Shown: positions 18,753 to 27,824 of the stretch, one piece after another
Position numbering within the stretch: position 1 is the first letter of the stretch
Layout of the letters: each line of letters starts with the position of its first letter
NCBI RefSeq assembly: GCF_027532185.1
Contig: NZ_JAPZSV010000003.1
Coordinates: 744,001 to 808,000, forward strand
Reading direction: 5' to 3'
DNA length: 64,000 nucleotides
From: Hylemonella sp.
GTDB taxonomy: Bacteria; Pseudomonadota; Gammaproteobacteria; Burkholderiales; Burkholderiaceae_C
Position numbers and translations under genes: made by a program
The notes under the pieces: generated by a model
Databases searched by the model: none
The model's input: only the letters and a program-made list of their open reading frames with translations
What the model was told of the DNA's origin: nothing

Positions 18753-21332
18753 ATGGAAGTCCAACGCATCCGCGCCCTGCGCGGCCCCAATCTGTGGAGC
18801 CACCACACCGCCATCGAAGCCGTGGTGCACTGCACCCCCGCCGAGTGCGAACTAAGCCCGCGCCAGAACTTCGGCCTGCGCCTGCGCGCGCGCTTCCCGC
18901 AGATCCTGCCGCTCAATCCCACGGGGCATGATGAGACCGTGCCGCTAGCCCATGTGCTGGAGCTTGCGGCCCTGGGCCTGCAGGCCCAGGCGGGCTGCCC
19001 CGTGACCTTCAGCCGCACTACACCCACCGTGGAGCCCGGCGTCTACCAGGTGGTGGTCGAGTACAGCGAGGAGGCCGTCGGCCGTCTGGCGCTGGAACTG
19101 GCCCAGGAGCTGTGCAAGGCCGCACTGGAAGACACGCCTTTCGATCTCGATGCCGCCCTGTCCAGGCTGCGCGAGCTCGACGAGGACGAACGCCTGGGCC
19201 CGAGCACAGGCTGCATCGTCGATGCGGCCCTGGCCCGCGGCATCCCCTACCGCCGCATGACGCGCGGCAGCATGATCCAGTTCGGCTGGGGCAGTAAGCA
19301 GCGCCGCATCCAGGCGGCCGAGATGGACGTCACCAGCGCCATCTCCGAATCGATCGCCCAGGACAAAGAGCTCACCAAGAAGCTGCTGGCCAGCGCGGGC
19401 GTACCCGTGCCGCTGGGCCGCGAGATCACCTCGGCAGATGAAGCCTGGGCCGCCGCCGGAGAAATCGGCCTGCCCGTCGTGATCAAGCCCAAGAATGGCA
19501 ACCAGGGCAAGGGCGTGACGGTCAACATCACCACCCGCGAGCATCTGCTGCGGGCCTTTGCCGCCGCCGCCGAATTCGACAACGAAATCCTGGTGGAGCG
19601 CTTCCTGCCCGGCAACGACTACCGGCTGCTGGTCGTGGGCAACAAGCTCGTGGCCGCATCACGCCGTGACCCCCCCACCGTGGTCGGTGACGGCGAGCAC
19701 ACCATCCGCGAGCTGGTCGAAGAGGTCAACAAGGACCCGCGCCGCGGCACCGGGCACTCGACCTCGCTGACCAAGATCCGTTTCGACGACATCGCCCTGG
19801 CCTGCCTGGCCGGTCAGGGCATGGATGCGGACTCCGTGCCGCCCAAGGGCCGCCGTGTCTCGCTGCGCCACAACGCCAATCTGTCCACCGGCGGCAGCGC
19901 CACCGACGTGACCGACGACGTGCATCCCGAAGTGGCACACCGCGCCATCGTCGCGGCCAAGATGGTGGGCCTGGACATCTGCGGCGTGGACATGGTCTGC
20001 GACAGCATCCTCAAGCCGCTGGAAGAACAGGGCGGCGGCATCGTCGAGGTGAACGCAGCGCCCGGCCTACGCATGCACCTCTCGCCCTCCTACGGCAAGG
20101 GCCGCCCCGTGGGTGAAGCCATCATCAACGCCATGTTCCCCGAAGGCGAGAACGGACGCATCCCGCTGGTGGCTGTGACCGGCACCAACGGCAAGACCAC
20201 CACCGTGCGCCTGATCGCCCACCTGCTGCGGCAGAAGCAGCTGCGCGTGGGCATGACCAGCACCGATGGTGTCTACATTGACGGCGCCCGCATCGACACC
20301 GGCGACTGCAGCGGCCCCAAGAGTGCACGCAATGTGCTGCAGCACCCGGATGTGGACGCGGCCGTGCTGGAAACCGCGCGTGGCGGCATGCTGCGCGAGG
20401 GCCTGGCCTTCGACCGCTGCGACGTGGCCGTGGTCACCAACGTGGGCCAGGGCGACCATCTGGGCCTGAACTTCATCACCACGGTCGAGGACCTGGCGGT
20501 GCTCAAGCGCGTGATCGTGCAGAACATCTCCGAGACCGGCACCGCCGTGCTCAACGCCGCCGACCCCATCGTCGCGGCCATGGCCAGCCACTGCCGCAGC
20601 GGCAAGATCACCTATTTCGCCGCCGACCCCCACCACCCGGTCATGGCCACGCATCTGGCCCAGGGCAAACGCGTGGTCTATGTGGATCAGGGCCACCTGG
20701 TCGCCGCCGAAGGCGGTACGCGCCACACCCTGCCCCTGGCCGAGGTGCCGCTGACCCTGGGCGGCAGCATCGGCTTCCAGGTCGAGAACGTCATGGCTGC
20801 CGTGGGCGCGGCCTGGGCCCTGGGCCTGGACTGGTCGCTGATCCGCCAAGGTCTGGCCAGCTTCGACAACGATGCCAACAACGCTCAGGGGCGCTTCAAC
20901 CTGTTCCGCTACAAGGGCGCGACGGTGATCGCCGACTATGGCCACAACCCCGACGCCATGCAGGCCCTGGTGCAGGCCGTGGGGGCCATGCCGGCCCAGC
21001 GCCGTGCCGTGGTCATCAGCGGCGCCGGTGACCGACGCGACGAGGACATCCGCGAGCAAACCCGCATCCTGGGGGACGCCTTCGACCACATCGTGCTGTT
21101 CGAGGATGCCTGCCAGCGGGGCCGCGCCGACGGCGAGGTGCTGGCCCTGCTGCGTGCCGGCCTGGGCGAAGCCCGGCGCGCGCGCGAGGTCCACGAAATC
21201 CACGGTGAGTTCAAGGCCATCGACACCGCCATGGACAGGCTGCAAGCCGGTGACCTCTGCCTGATCCTCGTCGATCAGGTCGAGGAAGCCCTCGCCCACA
21301 TCGCGGCGCGCGTGGCGCGCGACGGCGCCTGA
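18753..21332 (+). CDS. cphA: Cyanophycin synthetase CphA
   Basis: Makes cyanophycin, the aspartate backbone/arginine side-chain storage polymer, without a ribosome. The 859-residue protein has an N domain (RIRALRGPNLW), an ATP-grasp domain for Asp addition (KPKNGNQGKGV near 246-255, EVNAAPGLRMHL near 432-443) and a full Mur-ligase domain for Arg addition (GTNGKTTT at 477-484, DYGHNPDA in the C-terminal lobe). The N domain has HxxEL (His67, Glu70, Leu71) where the hydrolase HxxEH would be, and Gly75 where the downstream Glu should be, so primer hydrolysis is probably lost. It starts 1 base after the stop of the upstream paralogue. The frame is open for 140 more codons upstream, but that part is antisense-like. 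Confidence 0.95.
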   Translation: MEVQRIRALRGPNLWSHHTAIEAVVHCTPAECELSPRQNFGLRLRARFPQILPLNPTGHDETVPLAHVLELAALGLQAQAGCPVTFSRTTPTVEPGVYQVVVEYSEEAVGRLALELAQELCKAALEDTPFDLDAALSRLRELDEDERLGPSTGCIVDAALARGIPYRRMTRGSMIQFGWGSKQRRIQAAEMDVTSAISESIAQDKELTKKLLASAGVPVPLGREITSADEAWAAAGEIGLPVVIKPKNGNQGKGVTVNITTREHLLRAFAAAAEFDNEILVERFLPGNDYRLLVVGNKLVAASRRDPPTVVGDGEHTIRELVEEVNKDPRRGTGHSTSLTKIRFDDIALACLAGQGMDADSVPPKGRRVSLRHNANLSTGGSATDVTDDVHPEVAHRAIVAAKMVGLDICGVDMVCDSILKPLEEQGGGIVEVNAAPGLRMHLSPSYGKGRPVGEAIINAMFPEGENGRIPLVAVTGTNGKTTTVRLIAHLLRQKQLRVGMTSTDGVYIDGARIDTGDCSGPKSARNVLQHPDVDAAVLETARGGMLREGLAFDRCDVAVVTNVGQGDHLGLNFITTVEDLAVLKRVIVQNISETGTAVLNAADPIVAAMASHCRSGKITYFAADPHHPVMATHLAQGKRVVYVDQGHLVAAEGGTRHTLPLAEVPLTLGGSIGFQVENVMAAVGAAWALGLDWSLIRQGLASFDNDANNAQGRFNLFRYKGATVIADYGHNPDAMQALVQAVGAMPAQRRAVVISGAGDRRDEDIREQTRILGDAFDHIVLFEDACQRGRADGEVLALLRAGLGEARRAREVHEIHGEFKAIDTAMDRLQAGDLCLILVDQVEEALAHIAARVARDGA

Positions 21333-21342
21333 GACCCGACGC

Positions 21343-22359
21343 CTAGCGGACTTCGGTGCCCGGTGTGCGGCCCATCAGGGCTGCCACCGCCTCGGCTGGC
21401 CGCATGCGGCCATCAAGCAGGGCCACCACGCACTGGGCGATGGGCATCTCCACACCCAGATCCTGCGCGCGCTGCACCACGGTGCGCGCGCAATAGACGC
21501 CCTCGGCCACATGGCCCAGCGAGGCCACGGCCTGGGCCAGGGTCTGCCCCTGGGCCAGGAGCAGCCCCACCTTGCGGTTGCGACTCAGGTCGCCGGTGGC
21601 GGTGAGCACCAGATCACCCAGGCCCGACAGCCCCATGAAGGTCTCGGCACGCGCGCCCAGCGCCAGGCCCAGCCGCGTCATCTCGGCCAGGCCACGCGTG
21701 ATCAGCGCGGCACGCGCATTCAGGCCCAGCCCCAGGCCGTCGCACAGACCGGTGGCAATGGCCAACACGTTCTTGACGGCACCGCCGACCTCCACGCCCA
21801 CCAGATCGTCGTTCTCGTAGACACGCAGGCTGGGGCTGTGGAAGGCCTGGACCAGACGCTCGCGCACGAGCGCATGGGCGCTGGCCGCCACCAGGGCCGT
21901 GGGCTGGCCGCGCGCCACTTCCTGCGCAAAGCTCGGACCGCTGAGCGCACCGGCACGCAGTTGTGGTGCCACCTGGGCCTGAACCTCGTGGGCCATCAGG
22001 CCCTGGGCGTCCTCGCCCGCGGGCTCGAAGCCCTTGCACAGCCAGGCCACGGGGGCCTCCACGGGGGCGATCTGCTGCAGCACACCGCGCAGCCCGGCCA
22101 TGGGCGTGCCGATCACCACGAGGTCCTGCCTGCGGCAGAGTTCCGCCAGAGCATCGACCGGGCCGTCCAGCACCTGCAGGGCCGCCGGCAAGGGCAGATC
22201 CGGCAGGTAGCGCGTGTTCACTCGCGCGGACCGCATGGCGGCCGCCTGCGCCGGGTCCCGGGCCCAGAGCGCCACCGCATGACCGCCCTGGGCGTTCTGG
22301 CTGGCGCTCACGGCCAAGGCCGTGCCCCAGGCCCCGGCACCGAGCACAAGTATCTTCAT
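21343..22359 (-). CDS. gpsA: Glycerol-3-phosphate dehydrogenase [NAD(P)+]
   Basis: Reduces dihydroxyacetone phosphate to sn-glycerol-3-phosphate for phospholipids. The 338-residue enzyme has the Rossmann start [37 protein letters not shown], the catalytic-lysine region [16 protein letters not shown], and [24 protein letters not shown]. It ends 10 bases from the convergent cphA stop with no terminator in the gap. secB lies 30 bases upstream, as in many proteobacteria. The ugp uptake operon supplies the same metabolite. Confidence 0.96.
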   Translation of the reverse strand: MKILVLGAGAWGTALAVSASQNAQGGHAVALWARDPAQAAAMRSARVNTRYLPDLPLPAALQVLDGPVDALAELCRRQDLVVIGTPMAGLRGVLQQIAPVEAPVAWLCKGFEPAGEDAQGLMAHEVQAQVAPQLRAGALSGPSFAQEVARGQPTALVAASAHALVRERLVQAFHSPSLRVYENDDLVGVEVGGAVKNVLAIATGLCDGLGLGLNARAALITRGLAEMTRLGLALGARAETFMGLSGLGDLVLTATGDLSRNRKVGLLLAQGQTLAQAVASLGHVAEGVYCARTVVQRAQDLGVEMPIAQCVVALLDGRMRPAEAVAALMGRTPGTEVR

Positions 22360-22389
22360 GGTCTGTGTGCTGCCTGCGGCGCAGATGCC

Positions 22390-22839
22390 TTACTGAACCT
22401 GGGCCGCCCCGTTGCCCTGCTGCTGTTGCTGCTCGTACAGGGCCTGGAAGTTGATCTCCTGCAGGTGCACGGGCGGGAAGCCGGCGCGCTGCACGATGTC
22501 GGCCACATTGCTGCGCAGATAGGGAAAGACGATCTGGGGGCAGACCACGCCCACGATGGGCCCCATCTGGTGATCGGGCAGGTTGCGGATCTCGAAGATG
22601 CCGGACTGCTTGGCCTCGACTAGGAAGACCGTCTTGTCGCCGATCTGGGTCTGCACGGTGGCGGTGACGGAGACTTCGAACACGCCCTCGGCCACAGGCT
22701 GGGCTTCGACGCCGAGCTGGATATCGACAGCGGGCTGCTCGCCCTGCAGCAGGATGGCCGGGGAATTGGGCTGCTCCAGCGAGGCCTCCTTGAGGTAGAC
22801 GCGCTGGATCTGGAAGACGGGTTCTTGCTGCTCGGCCAT
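22390..22839 (-). CDS. secB: Protein-export chaperone SecB
   Basis: A homotetrameric cytosolic chaperone that keeps precursors unfolded and hands them to SecA. The 149-residue protein has the conserved [29 protein letters not shown] and [32 protein letters not shown] in segments. It ends with a glutamine run and an AAQVQ tail. It lies between grxC, separated by a terminator, and gpsA. Confidence 0.96.
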   Translation of the reverse strand: MAEQQEPVFQIQRVYLKEASLEQPNSPAILLQGEQPAVDIQLGVEAQPVAEGVFEVSVTATVQTQIGDKTVFLVEAKQSGIFEIRNLPDHQMGPIVGVVCPQIVFPYLRSNVADIVQRAGFPPVHLQEINFQALYEQQQQQGNGAAQVQ

Positions 22840-22868
22840 GGATCTGCCTTGAAAAATGAAAGGTCAAA

Positions 22869-22904
22869 AAATGAAAGCCCGCCCGGTGGATACCGAGCGG
22901 GCTT
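22869..22904 (-). terminator. Terminator between grxC and secB
   Basis: On the minus strand AAGCCCGC-T-CGGT, loop ATCC, ACCG-G-GCGGGCTT, then TTTCATTTTTT. A 13-position stem with one T-G pair and T-rich tail. It ends the rhodanese-grxC transcript 29 bases before secB, so secB needs its own promoter or read-through. Confidence 0.8.
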
Positions 22905-22927
22905 GCGATCGGATCGCGGCGATTATC

Positions 22928-23188
22928 TCAGGCCGCCTGCAGCAGGGGCAGCAGGCCGCCCTGAGCGTCCAGGGCCATGAGGTCGTCACACCCCCCCACA
23001 TGGGTGGCGCCGATGAAGATCTGCGGCACGGTACGACGGCCGGTAATGCTCATCATCTGCTCACGCGCGGCCGGGTCGGCATCCACGCGGATCTCCTCGA
23101 TCTGCACGACGCCCTTGGACTTGAGCAACTGCTTGGCGCGGTTGCAATAGGGGCAGACCGCGGTGGTGTACATCTTGACGGCAGCCAT
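22928..23188 (-). CDS. grxC: Glutaredoxin 3 (GrxC)
   Basis: A small glutathione-dependent thiol-disulfide oxidoreductase of 86 residues. The active site is CPYC at residues 12-15, with the glutathione-binding TVP cis-proline motif (RRTVPQIFI) and the GGCDDL motif. It lies 3 bases after the rhodanese-like gene and is followed by a terminator. Confidence 0.95.
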   Translation of the reverse strand: MAAVKMYTTAVCPYCNRAKQLLKSKGVVQIEEIRVDADPAAREQMMSITGRRTVPQIFIGATHVGGCDDLMALDAQGGLLPLLQAA

Positions 23189-23191
23189 GGT

Positions 23192-23599
23192 TCAGCCTTT
23201 CTCGACCGGCAGGCTGGCGGCACGCCAACCGGCCAGCCCCCCACCCAGGGATTGCGCCTTGGCATAGCCCAGGCCCTTGGCGATCCGGGCCGCGCTACCC
23301 GAGCGCGAACCGCTCTGGCAGGCGAAGATCACCGGCAGGTCCTTGTTCTTGACGACCGCCGGCAGCTGCTGGGCCAGTTGCGCCAGGGGAATGTTCTTGG
23401 CACCGCCCACATGACCGGCCGCGTACTCGGCCGGTTCGCACACGTCGATCACGACCGCCTTTTCACGGTTGATCAGCTGCACGGCCGCCGCAGCCGTCAA
23501 GGCACCGCCACCGCCGCTGCGGATGGTGGGCCAGGCCAGCATGAGGCCGGAGCTCAGGGCCAGCAGAATCAGGGCCCAGTTGTCGAGGATGAATTTCAC
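23192..23599 (-). CDS. Membrane-anchored rhodanese-like protein (YibN-type)
   Basis: A 135-residue protein with one N-terminal membrane helix ([16 protein letters not shown]) and a cytoplasmic rhodanese domain. The active-site loop is [11 protein letters not shown], with Cys near residue 94, so sulfur or persulfide transfer is plausible. The start is a GTG. The rhodanese-grxC-secB-gpsA order is a common proteobacterial arrangement. It is divergent from gpmA. Confidence 0.88.
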   Translation of the reverse strand: MKFILDNWALILLALSSGLMLAWPTIRSGGGGALTAAAAVQLINREKAVVIDVCEPAEYAAGHVGGAKNIPLAQLAQQLPAVVKNKDLPVIFACQSGSRSGSAARIAKGLGYAKAQSLGGGLAGWRAASLPVEKG

Positions 23600-23614
23600 G
23601 GATTTCCTTGCAGG

Positions 23615-23645
23615 TTGCCGACAGGGGAAAGCGTGATTCTAAAAT
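23615..23645 (+). promoter_or_regulatory. Candidate promoter of gpmA
   Basis: TTGCCG (23615-23620) is followed 17 bases later by TCTAAA or 19 bases later by TAAAAT (23640-23645). The transcript would have an 85-base leader before the gpmA ATG. It is proposed by consensus match only. Confidence 0.4.
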
Positions 23646-23737
23646 GGCGGGCTGGCGGCCGCAGGGCCCGGGCCGCAAACCCCTACCCGCATCCGCCCTG
23701 CCCGTCACCGCTTCGTAACCTCTTTCCCCACGCGCTC

Positions 23738-24484
23738 ATGTACAAACTCGTGCTCATCCGCCACGGCGAATCGACCTGGAACCTGGAAAACCGCTTCACC
23801 GGCTGGACCGACGTGGACCTGACCCCCACTGGTGTCTCACAGGCCATGTCGGCTGGCAAACTGCTCAAGGCCGAGGGCTATGATTTCGACGTCGCCTACA
23901 CCAGCGTGCTCAAGCGCGCCATCCACACGCTCTGGTACTGCCTGGATGAGATGGACCGCACCTGGCTGCCCGTGGTCAAGCACTGGCGCCTCAACGAGCG
24001 CCATTACGGTGCCTTGCAGGGCCTGAACAAGGCCGACATGGCCCAGCAGTATGGCGAGGAGCAGGTGCTGGTCTGGCGTCGCAGCTACGACACCCCTCCG
24101 CCAGCACTGGAGGCGAGCGATCCGCGCAGCGAGCGCAGCGACCGACGCTACGCGGGCCTGCAGCCAGAGCAGATCCCGCTGACCGAATGTCTCAAGGACA
24201 CGGTGGCGCGTGTGCTGCCCTTCTGGAACGAGTCGCTGGCCCCGGCCATCCGGTCCGGTCAACGGGTGGTGGTGGCAGCGCACGGCAACTCCATCCGTGC
24301 GCTGGTCAAGTATCTGGATGGCATCTCCGACCAGGACATCGTGGGCCTGAACATCCCCAACGGCATCCCCCTCGTCTACGAACTCGACGCCCAGCTCAAG
24401 CCCATCCGCCACTACTACCTGGGCGACGCCGAGGCCGCAGCCCGTGCGGCGGCAGCGGTGGCCACCCAGGGCAAAAAGGCCTGA
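23738..24484 (+). CDS. gpmA: 2,3-bisphosphoglycerate-dependent phosphoglycerate mutase
   Basis: Interconverts 3- and 2-phosphoglycerate in glycolysis and gluconeogenesis. The 248-residue protein begins [20 protein letters not shown] with the phosphohistidine at residue 9; [16 protein letters not shown] and the second histidine in [18 protein letters not shown] are in place. The start is set by homology: no Shine-Dalgarno sequence precedes it, and the same frame is open far upstream over the minus-strand genes, an artefact. A short Ala-rich tail ([17 protein letters not shown]) extends beyond the family core. Confidence 0.95.
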   Translation: MYKLVLIRHGESTWNLENRFTGWTDVDLTPTGVSQAMSAGKLLKAEGYDFDVAYTSVLKRAIHTLWYCLDEMDRTWLPVVKHWRLNERHYGALQGLNKADMAQQYGEEQVLVWRRSYDTPPPALEASDPRSERSDRRYAGLQPEQIPLTECLKDTVARVLPFWNESLAPAIRSGQRVVVAAHGNSIRALVKYLDGISDQDIVGLNIPNGIPLVYELDAQLKPIRHYYLGDAEAAARAAAAVATQGKKA

Positions 24485-24633
24485 AGCGTCGTCCCCCAGC
24501 GGCCTTGCAGGGTGCTGGCCCGCCCCCATTTGGGGCAGGTCAGCGCCAACTCACACAAATTGTCACCAGCGGCCGGAACCCCGGCGGCCAGGACGCTTCC
24601 AAGCGTGTATATTGAAGCGACGAGGGTATATCC

Positions 24634-26070
24634 ATGGGTCAGAAACTGAAAATTGCAGGCTGGATTTCGCTGGGGGTGCTCGCTGGCGCGCTCACCACCG
24701 TCTCGCTGCAGACGGTGGCGCGCAACAGCGTGGCACCGCTGCCGCTGGAAGAACTGCAACAGCTCGCCGCGGTCTTCGGCATGATCAAGACCGACTACGT
24801 CGAACCGGTCGATGAGAAGAAGCTCATCACCGACGCGATTTCGGGCATGGTCTCCAGCCTCGACCCGCACTCGCAGTACTTCGACAAGAAGTCCTACAAG
24901 GAATTCCGTGAAGGCACGGCCGGCCGATTTGTGGGTGTGGGCATCGAGATCACGCAGGAAGACGGCCTGGTCAAGATCGTCTCGCCCATCGAGGGCTCGC
25001 CCGCCTACCGCGCCGGCCTCAAGACCAACGACCTAATCACCCGCATCGACGACACCGCCGTCAAGGGCCTGACGCTCAACGAGGCCGTCAAGCGCATGCG
25101 CGGCGAGCCCAACACCAAGGTGGTCCTGACGATCTTCCGCAAGGAAGAGAACCGCTCTTTCCCGGTGACCATCATCCGCGAGGAGATCAAGACCCAGTCG
25201 GTCAAGGGCAAGATGGTCGAGCCTGGTTACGGCTGGATCCGTCTGAGCCAGTTCCAGGAGCGCACGGTCGAGGACTTCGTGCGCAAGGTGGAAGAGCTGT
25301 ACAAACAGGACCCCGCTCTCAAGGGCCTGGTGCTGGACCTGCGCAACGACCCGGGCGGCCTGCTCGACGCGGCCGTGGCCGTCTCCGCGGCCTTCCTGCC
25401 CGAGAACGTGACCGTGGTGTCCACCAACGGCCAGCTGGCCGAGAGCAAGTACACCTTCAAGGCCGCGCCCGAGTACTACCAGCGCCGCGGCAGCGGTGAC
25501 CCGCTGCGCCGCCTGCCCGCTGCAGTCAAGAAGGTGCCGCTGGTGGTGCTGGTCAACGAAGGCTCTGCCTCCGCCAGCGAAATCGTGGCCGGCGCCCTAC
25601 AGGACCACAAGCGCGCGACCATCATGGGCAGCCAGACCTTCGGCAAGGGCTCGGTGCAGACCGTGCGACCGCTCGGCCCCGACACGGGCCTGAAGATCAC
25701 CACGGCGCGCTATTACACGCCGGCTGGCCGCTCGATCCAGGCCAAGGGCATCCTGCCCGACGTCATGATCGACGAGACCGCCGAAGGCAATGTCTTCTCC
25801 GTGCTGCGCACCCGCGAAGCCGATCTCGACAAGCACCTGAGCAACGGCCAGACACCGGAGCAGAAGGACGAGGCGCGCGAGAAGGCCCGTGACGCCGCCC
25901 TCAAAAAGCTGGAAGAGGATGCCAAGAAGCCAGCCTCCGAGCGCCGCCTGCCCGAGTTCGGCAGCGACAAGGACTTCCAGCTGCAGCAGGCGCTCAACCA
26001 GCTCAAGGGCCTGCCTGTGCTGGTCAGCAAGACGCTGACCGAGCGCAAGGAAGAGACGAAAGAGAACTGA
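24634..26070 (+). CDS. ctpA: Carboxyl-terminal processing protease, S41 family (CtpA)
   Basis: A periplasmic serine protease of 478 residues with an N-terminal signal or anchor (WISLGVLAGALTTVSL). It has a PDZ domain (GRFVGVGIEITQEDGLVKIV, GSPAYRAGLKTNDLI) and the S41 catalytic core with LDLRNDPGGLL, the serine in NEGSASASEIV and the lysine in GSQTFGKGSVQT. The C-terminal 120 residues are charged and variable. GAGG precedes the ATG by 9 bases. The 149-base gap before it contains a C-rich/G-rich weak hairpin near 24524-24535 and a TATATT at 24608, but no clear promoter or terminator. Confidence 0.93.
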   Translation: MGQKLKIAGWISLGVLAGALTTVSLQTVARNSVAPLPLEELQQLAAVFGMIKTDYVEPVDEKKLITDAISGMVSSLDPHSQYFDKKSYKEFREGTAGRFVGVGIEITQEDGLVKIVSPIEGSPAYRAGLKTNDLITRIDDTAVKGLTLNEAVKRMRGEPNTKVVLTIFRKEENRSFPVTIIREEIKTQSVKGKMVEPGYGWIRLSQFQERTVEDFVRKVEELYKQDPALKGLVLDLRNDPGGLLDAAVAVSAAFLPENVTVVSTNGQLAESKYTFKAAPEYYQRRGSGDPLRRLPAAVKKVPLVVLVNEGSASASEIVAGALQDHKRATIMGSQTFGKGSVQTVRPLGPDTGLKITTARYYTPAGRSIQAKGILPDVMIDETAEGNVFSVLRTREADLDKHLSNGQTPEQKDEAREKARDAALKKLEEDAKKPASERRLPEFGSDKDFQLQQALNQLKGLPVLVSKTLTERKEETKEN

Positions 26071-26101
26071 CCCCCAGGCTGCCCTCCCGTTCGCTCCGCC
26101 A

Positions 26102-26143
26102 CCCCCTTTCCAGGGGGCGGCATCAGCGGCCCGGCAAAGCCGG
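26102..26143. repeat. Structured intergenic element with two stem-loops
   Basis: CCCCCT-TTCC-AGGGGG (26102-26117), followed by CCGGC-AAA-GCCGG (26131-26143), in the 128 bases between ctpA and the moeB-like gene. The C5/G5 hairpin module resembles that of the 11549-11628 element, and the second module is a sequence I recall as widespread between Comamonadaceae genes (unverified). There is no T-run. Confidence 0.55.
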
Positions 26144-26198
26144 TTCCGCCATGCCCCGCGACTGAATGCCAACCCTCGCGGCGGTTAGGATGCCCACC

Positions 26199-26951
26199 AT
26201 GAACGACGACCAACTGCTGCGCTACTCGCGGCACATCCTGCTCGATGACATCGGGGTCGAGGGCCAGCAGCGTATCCTTGACAGCCATGCCCTCGTGATT
26301 GGTGCCGGCGGGCTGGGCTCGCCCGTGGCCCTCTATCTCGGCTCGGCCGGCGTGGGTCGGCTCACCGTGGTCGACCACGACACGGTGGACGTGACCAACC
26401 TGCAACGCCAGATTGCCCACACCATGGCCCGTGTGGGCGCGCCGAAGGTCGACTCCATCCGTCAGGCCGTGACAGCACTGAATCCCGAGGTGCGAGTGCA
26501 GACCGTGCAGCAGCGGGCCGATGCGACGCTGCTGACCGAGCTCGTGGCAGCGGCCGACGTGGTGCTGGACTGCAGCGACAACTACGCCACGCGACAGGCC
26601 GTCAACGCCGCCTGCGTGCAGCAGGGCAAGCCCCTGGTCTCAGGCGCGGCGATCCGCTTCGACGGCCAGCTGGCGGTCTACGACCCGCGCGACGCCACCT
26701 CCCCCTGCTACGCCTGCGTCTTCGACCCTCGCGAGAACTTCGAGGAAGCCCTCTGCGCCACGATGGGCGTGTTCGCGCCGCTCGTGGGCATCATCGGCAC
26801 CTTGCAGGCCGCCGAGGCGCTCAAACTGCTCAGCGGCGCCGGCACACCTCTCACCGGTCGCCTGCTCATGCTCGACGGCCGGCACATGGCCTTCAACGAA
26901 GTCCAGCTGCCACGCAACCCGGCCTGCCCTGTCTGCGGCCAACCCCATTGA
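26199..26951 (+). CDS. moeB: ThiF/MoeB-family adenylyltransferase
   Basis: A 250-residue E1-like enzyme that adenylates the C-terminal glycine of a small sulfur carrier (MoaD or ThiS). It shows RYSRHILLDDIGVEGQQ, the nucleotide loop GAGGLGSPVALYLGSAGVG, DHDTVDVTNLQRQ, DCSDNYATRQAVN and the Cys of CATMGVFAPLVGI, and ends with CPVCGQPH, which together with an earlier CYACVF gives the four zinc cysteines. Whether it serves molybdopterin or thiamine synthesis cannot be told without its partner. ATG 26199 is preferred because AGGA lies 7-9 bases ahead. Confidence 0.88.
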   Translation: MNDDQLLRYSRHILLDDIGVEGQQRILDSHALVIGAGGLGSPVALYLGSAGVGRLTVVDHDTVDVTNLQRQIAHTMARVGAPKVDSIRQAVTALNPEVRVQTVQQRADATLLTELVAAADVVLDCSDNYATRQAVNAACVQQGKPLVSGAAIRFDGQLAVYDPRDATSPCYACVFDPRENFEEALCATMGVFAPLVGIIGTLQAAEALKLLSGAGTPLTGRLLMLDGRHMAFNEVQLPRNPACPVCGQPH

Positions 26952-27062
26952 GCGTGGGTGCGCTGTGGCGAAGGCCCGATTTGCGGGCCTGAAGCCGGCG
27001 AATTCGCCGTCCTGCCGGGCGGGGCTCCTGTTAGACTTTGTCACCCGAAGCCGGACATCCCC

Positions 27063-27824
27063 GTGACCATCCCCGCCTCCCCCTCGCTGGATCTGCACGC
27101 TCTGCGCCTGGACGACGCGCACGCGTTGCTCGAGCACGGTGGTACGGAGCTGCCCGCGCCGGAACAGGGCGCCGCCGCCTATCTACAGAGCATCATCGAC
27201 GGCCTGTGCGAGCTCTCGCTGCGCGACCCCCTGACCGGCCTGGCGAACCGGCGTCACTTCCGCGCCGTGCTCTCGCGCGAGATCGAAATCGTCGCGCGTT
27301 CGGGCAATTCGGCGCTGCTTCTGATGCTCGACATCGACCACTTCAAGAAGATCAACGACAACCACGGCCATGTGGCCGGCGACCGGGTGCTGCAGGCCGT
27401 GGCCAGGTGCATCAGCAGCTGCGTGCGGCCGCAGGACACCGTGGCGCGTTACGGTGGTGAAGAGTTCGCCATCGTCATGCCCGACTGTCAGGCCGCCTAC
27501 GGCGAGACCGTGGCCGAGCGCATCCGCCAGTCGATCGCTGCCCTGGACATCCCGGTCTCCCCCATCCTGAATCTGCAGATCACCACCAGCGTCGGCGGTG
27601 CCTTCGCCCCGGTCTGGGTGCGCTCCACCGCCGACATCTGGATCGAACGCGCCGACACCCAGCTCTACCTGGCCAAGGCCCAGGGCCGCAACCAGGTCTG
27701 CATCGACCACCAGCAGGTGATCTCTGTCAGCGCAGAAGAAAAGAGCCTGCTGTTCGGCAGCCTGGCCGCAACGGAGAGCGCCTGGGGTGAACTGGGCGAC
27801 AACCACACACCGAGGTTCAGCTGA
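27063..27824 (+). CDS. GGDEF-domain diguanylate cyclase
   Basis: A 253-residue soluble protein: about 60 N-terminal residues without a recognised sensor, then a complete GGDEF domain with SLRDPLTGLANRRHF, DIDHFKKINDNHGHVAGD and the catalytic RYGGEEFAIVMP. An RxxD inhibitory site (RPQD) stands five residues before GGEEF, so product inhibition by c-di-GMP is expected. A 35-residue tail follows. The start is taken as GTG 27063 (VTIPASPSLDL); the frame is open 35 codons further but that part looks non-coding. The 111-base gap before it holds hairpin AGGCCCG-ATTTG-CGGGCCT (26972-26990) and palindrome CGGCGAATTCGCCG (26996-27009). Its TGA overlaps the next ATG by 1 base. Confidence 0.87.
   Translation: MTIPASPSLDLHALRLDDAHALLEHGGTELPAPEQGAAAYLQSIIDGLCELSLRDPLTGLANRRHFRAVLSREIEIVARSGNSALLLMLDIDHFKKINDNHGHVAGDRVLQAVARCISSCVRPQDTVARYGGEEFAIVMPDCQAAYGETVAERIRQSIAALDIPVSPILNLQITTSVGGAFAPVWVRSTADIWIERADTQLYLAKAQGRNQVCIDHQQVISVSAEEKSLLFGSLAATESAWGELGDNHTPRFS

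Noticed and set aside
16538-19027. An 829-codon minus-strand open frame across both cphA genes.
   Set aside because: No family motif, crosses the boundary of two real genes, composition typical of antisense shadows.
20000-21332. A frameshift between the two cphA genes, i.e. one broken gene.
   Set aside because: Each has its own N domain and ATP-grasp domain, so they are tandem paralogues and not halves of one gene.
22856-23737. A long upstream extension that would fuse extra residues onto GpmA.
   Set aside because: It is antisense to grxC and the rhodanese gene; [11 protein letters not shown] is the family start.
24500-24545. A C-rich/G-rich hairpin after gpmA as a terminator or repeat copy.
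   Set aside because: The stem is only four pairs around CCCC-ATTT-GGGG with no T-run, and resemblance to the repeat modules is too short to claim.
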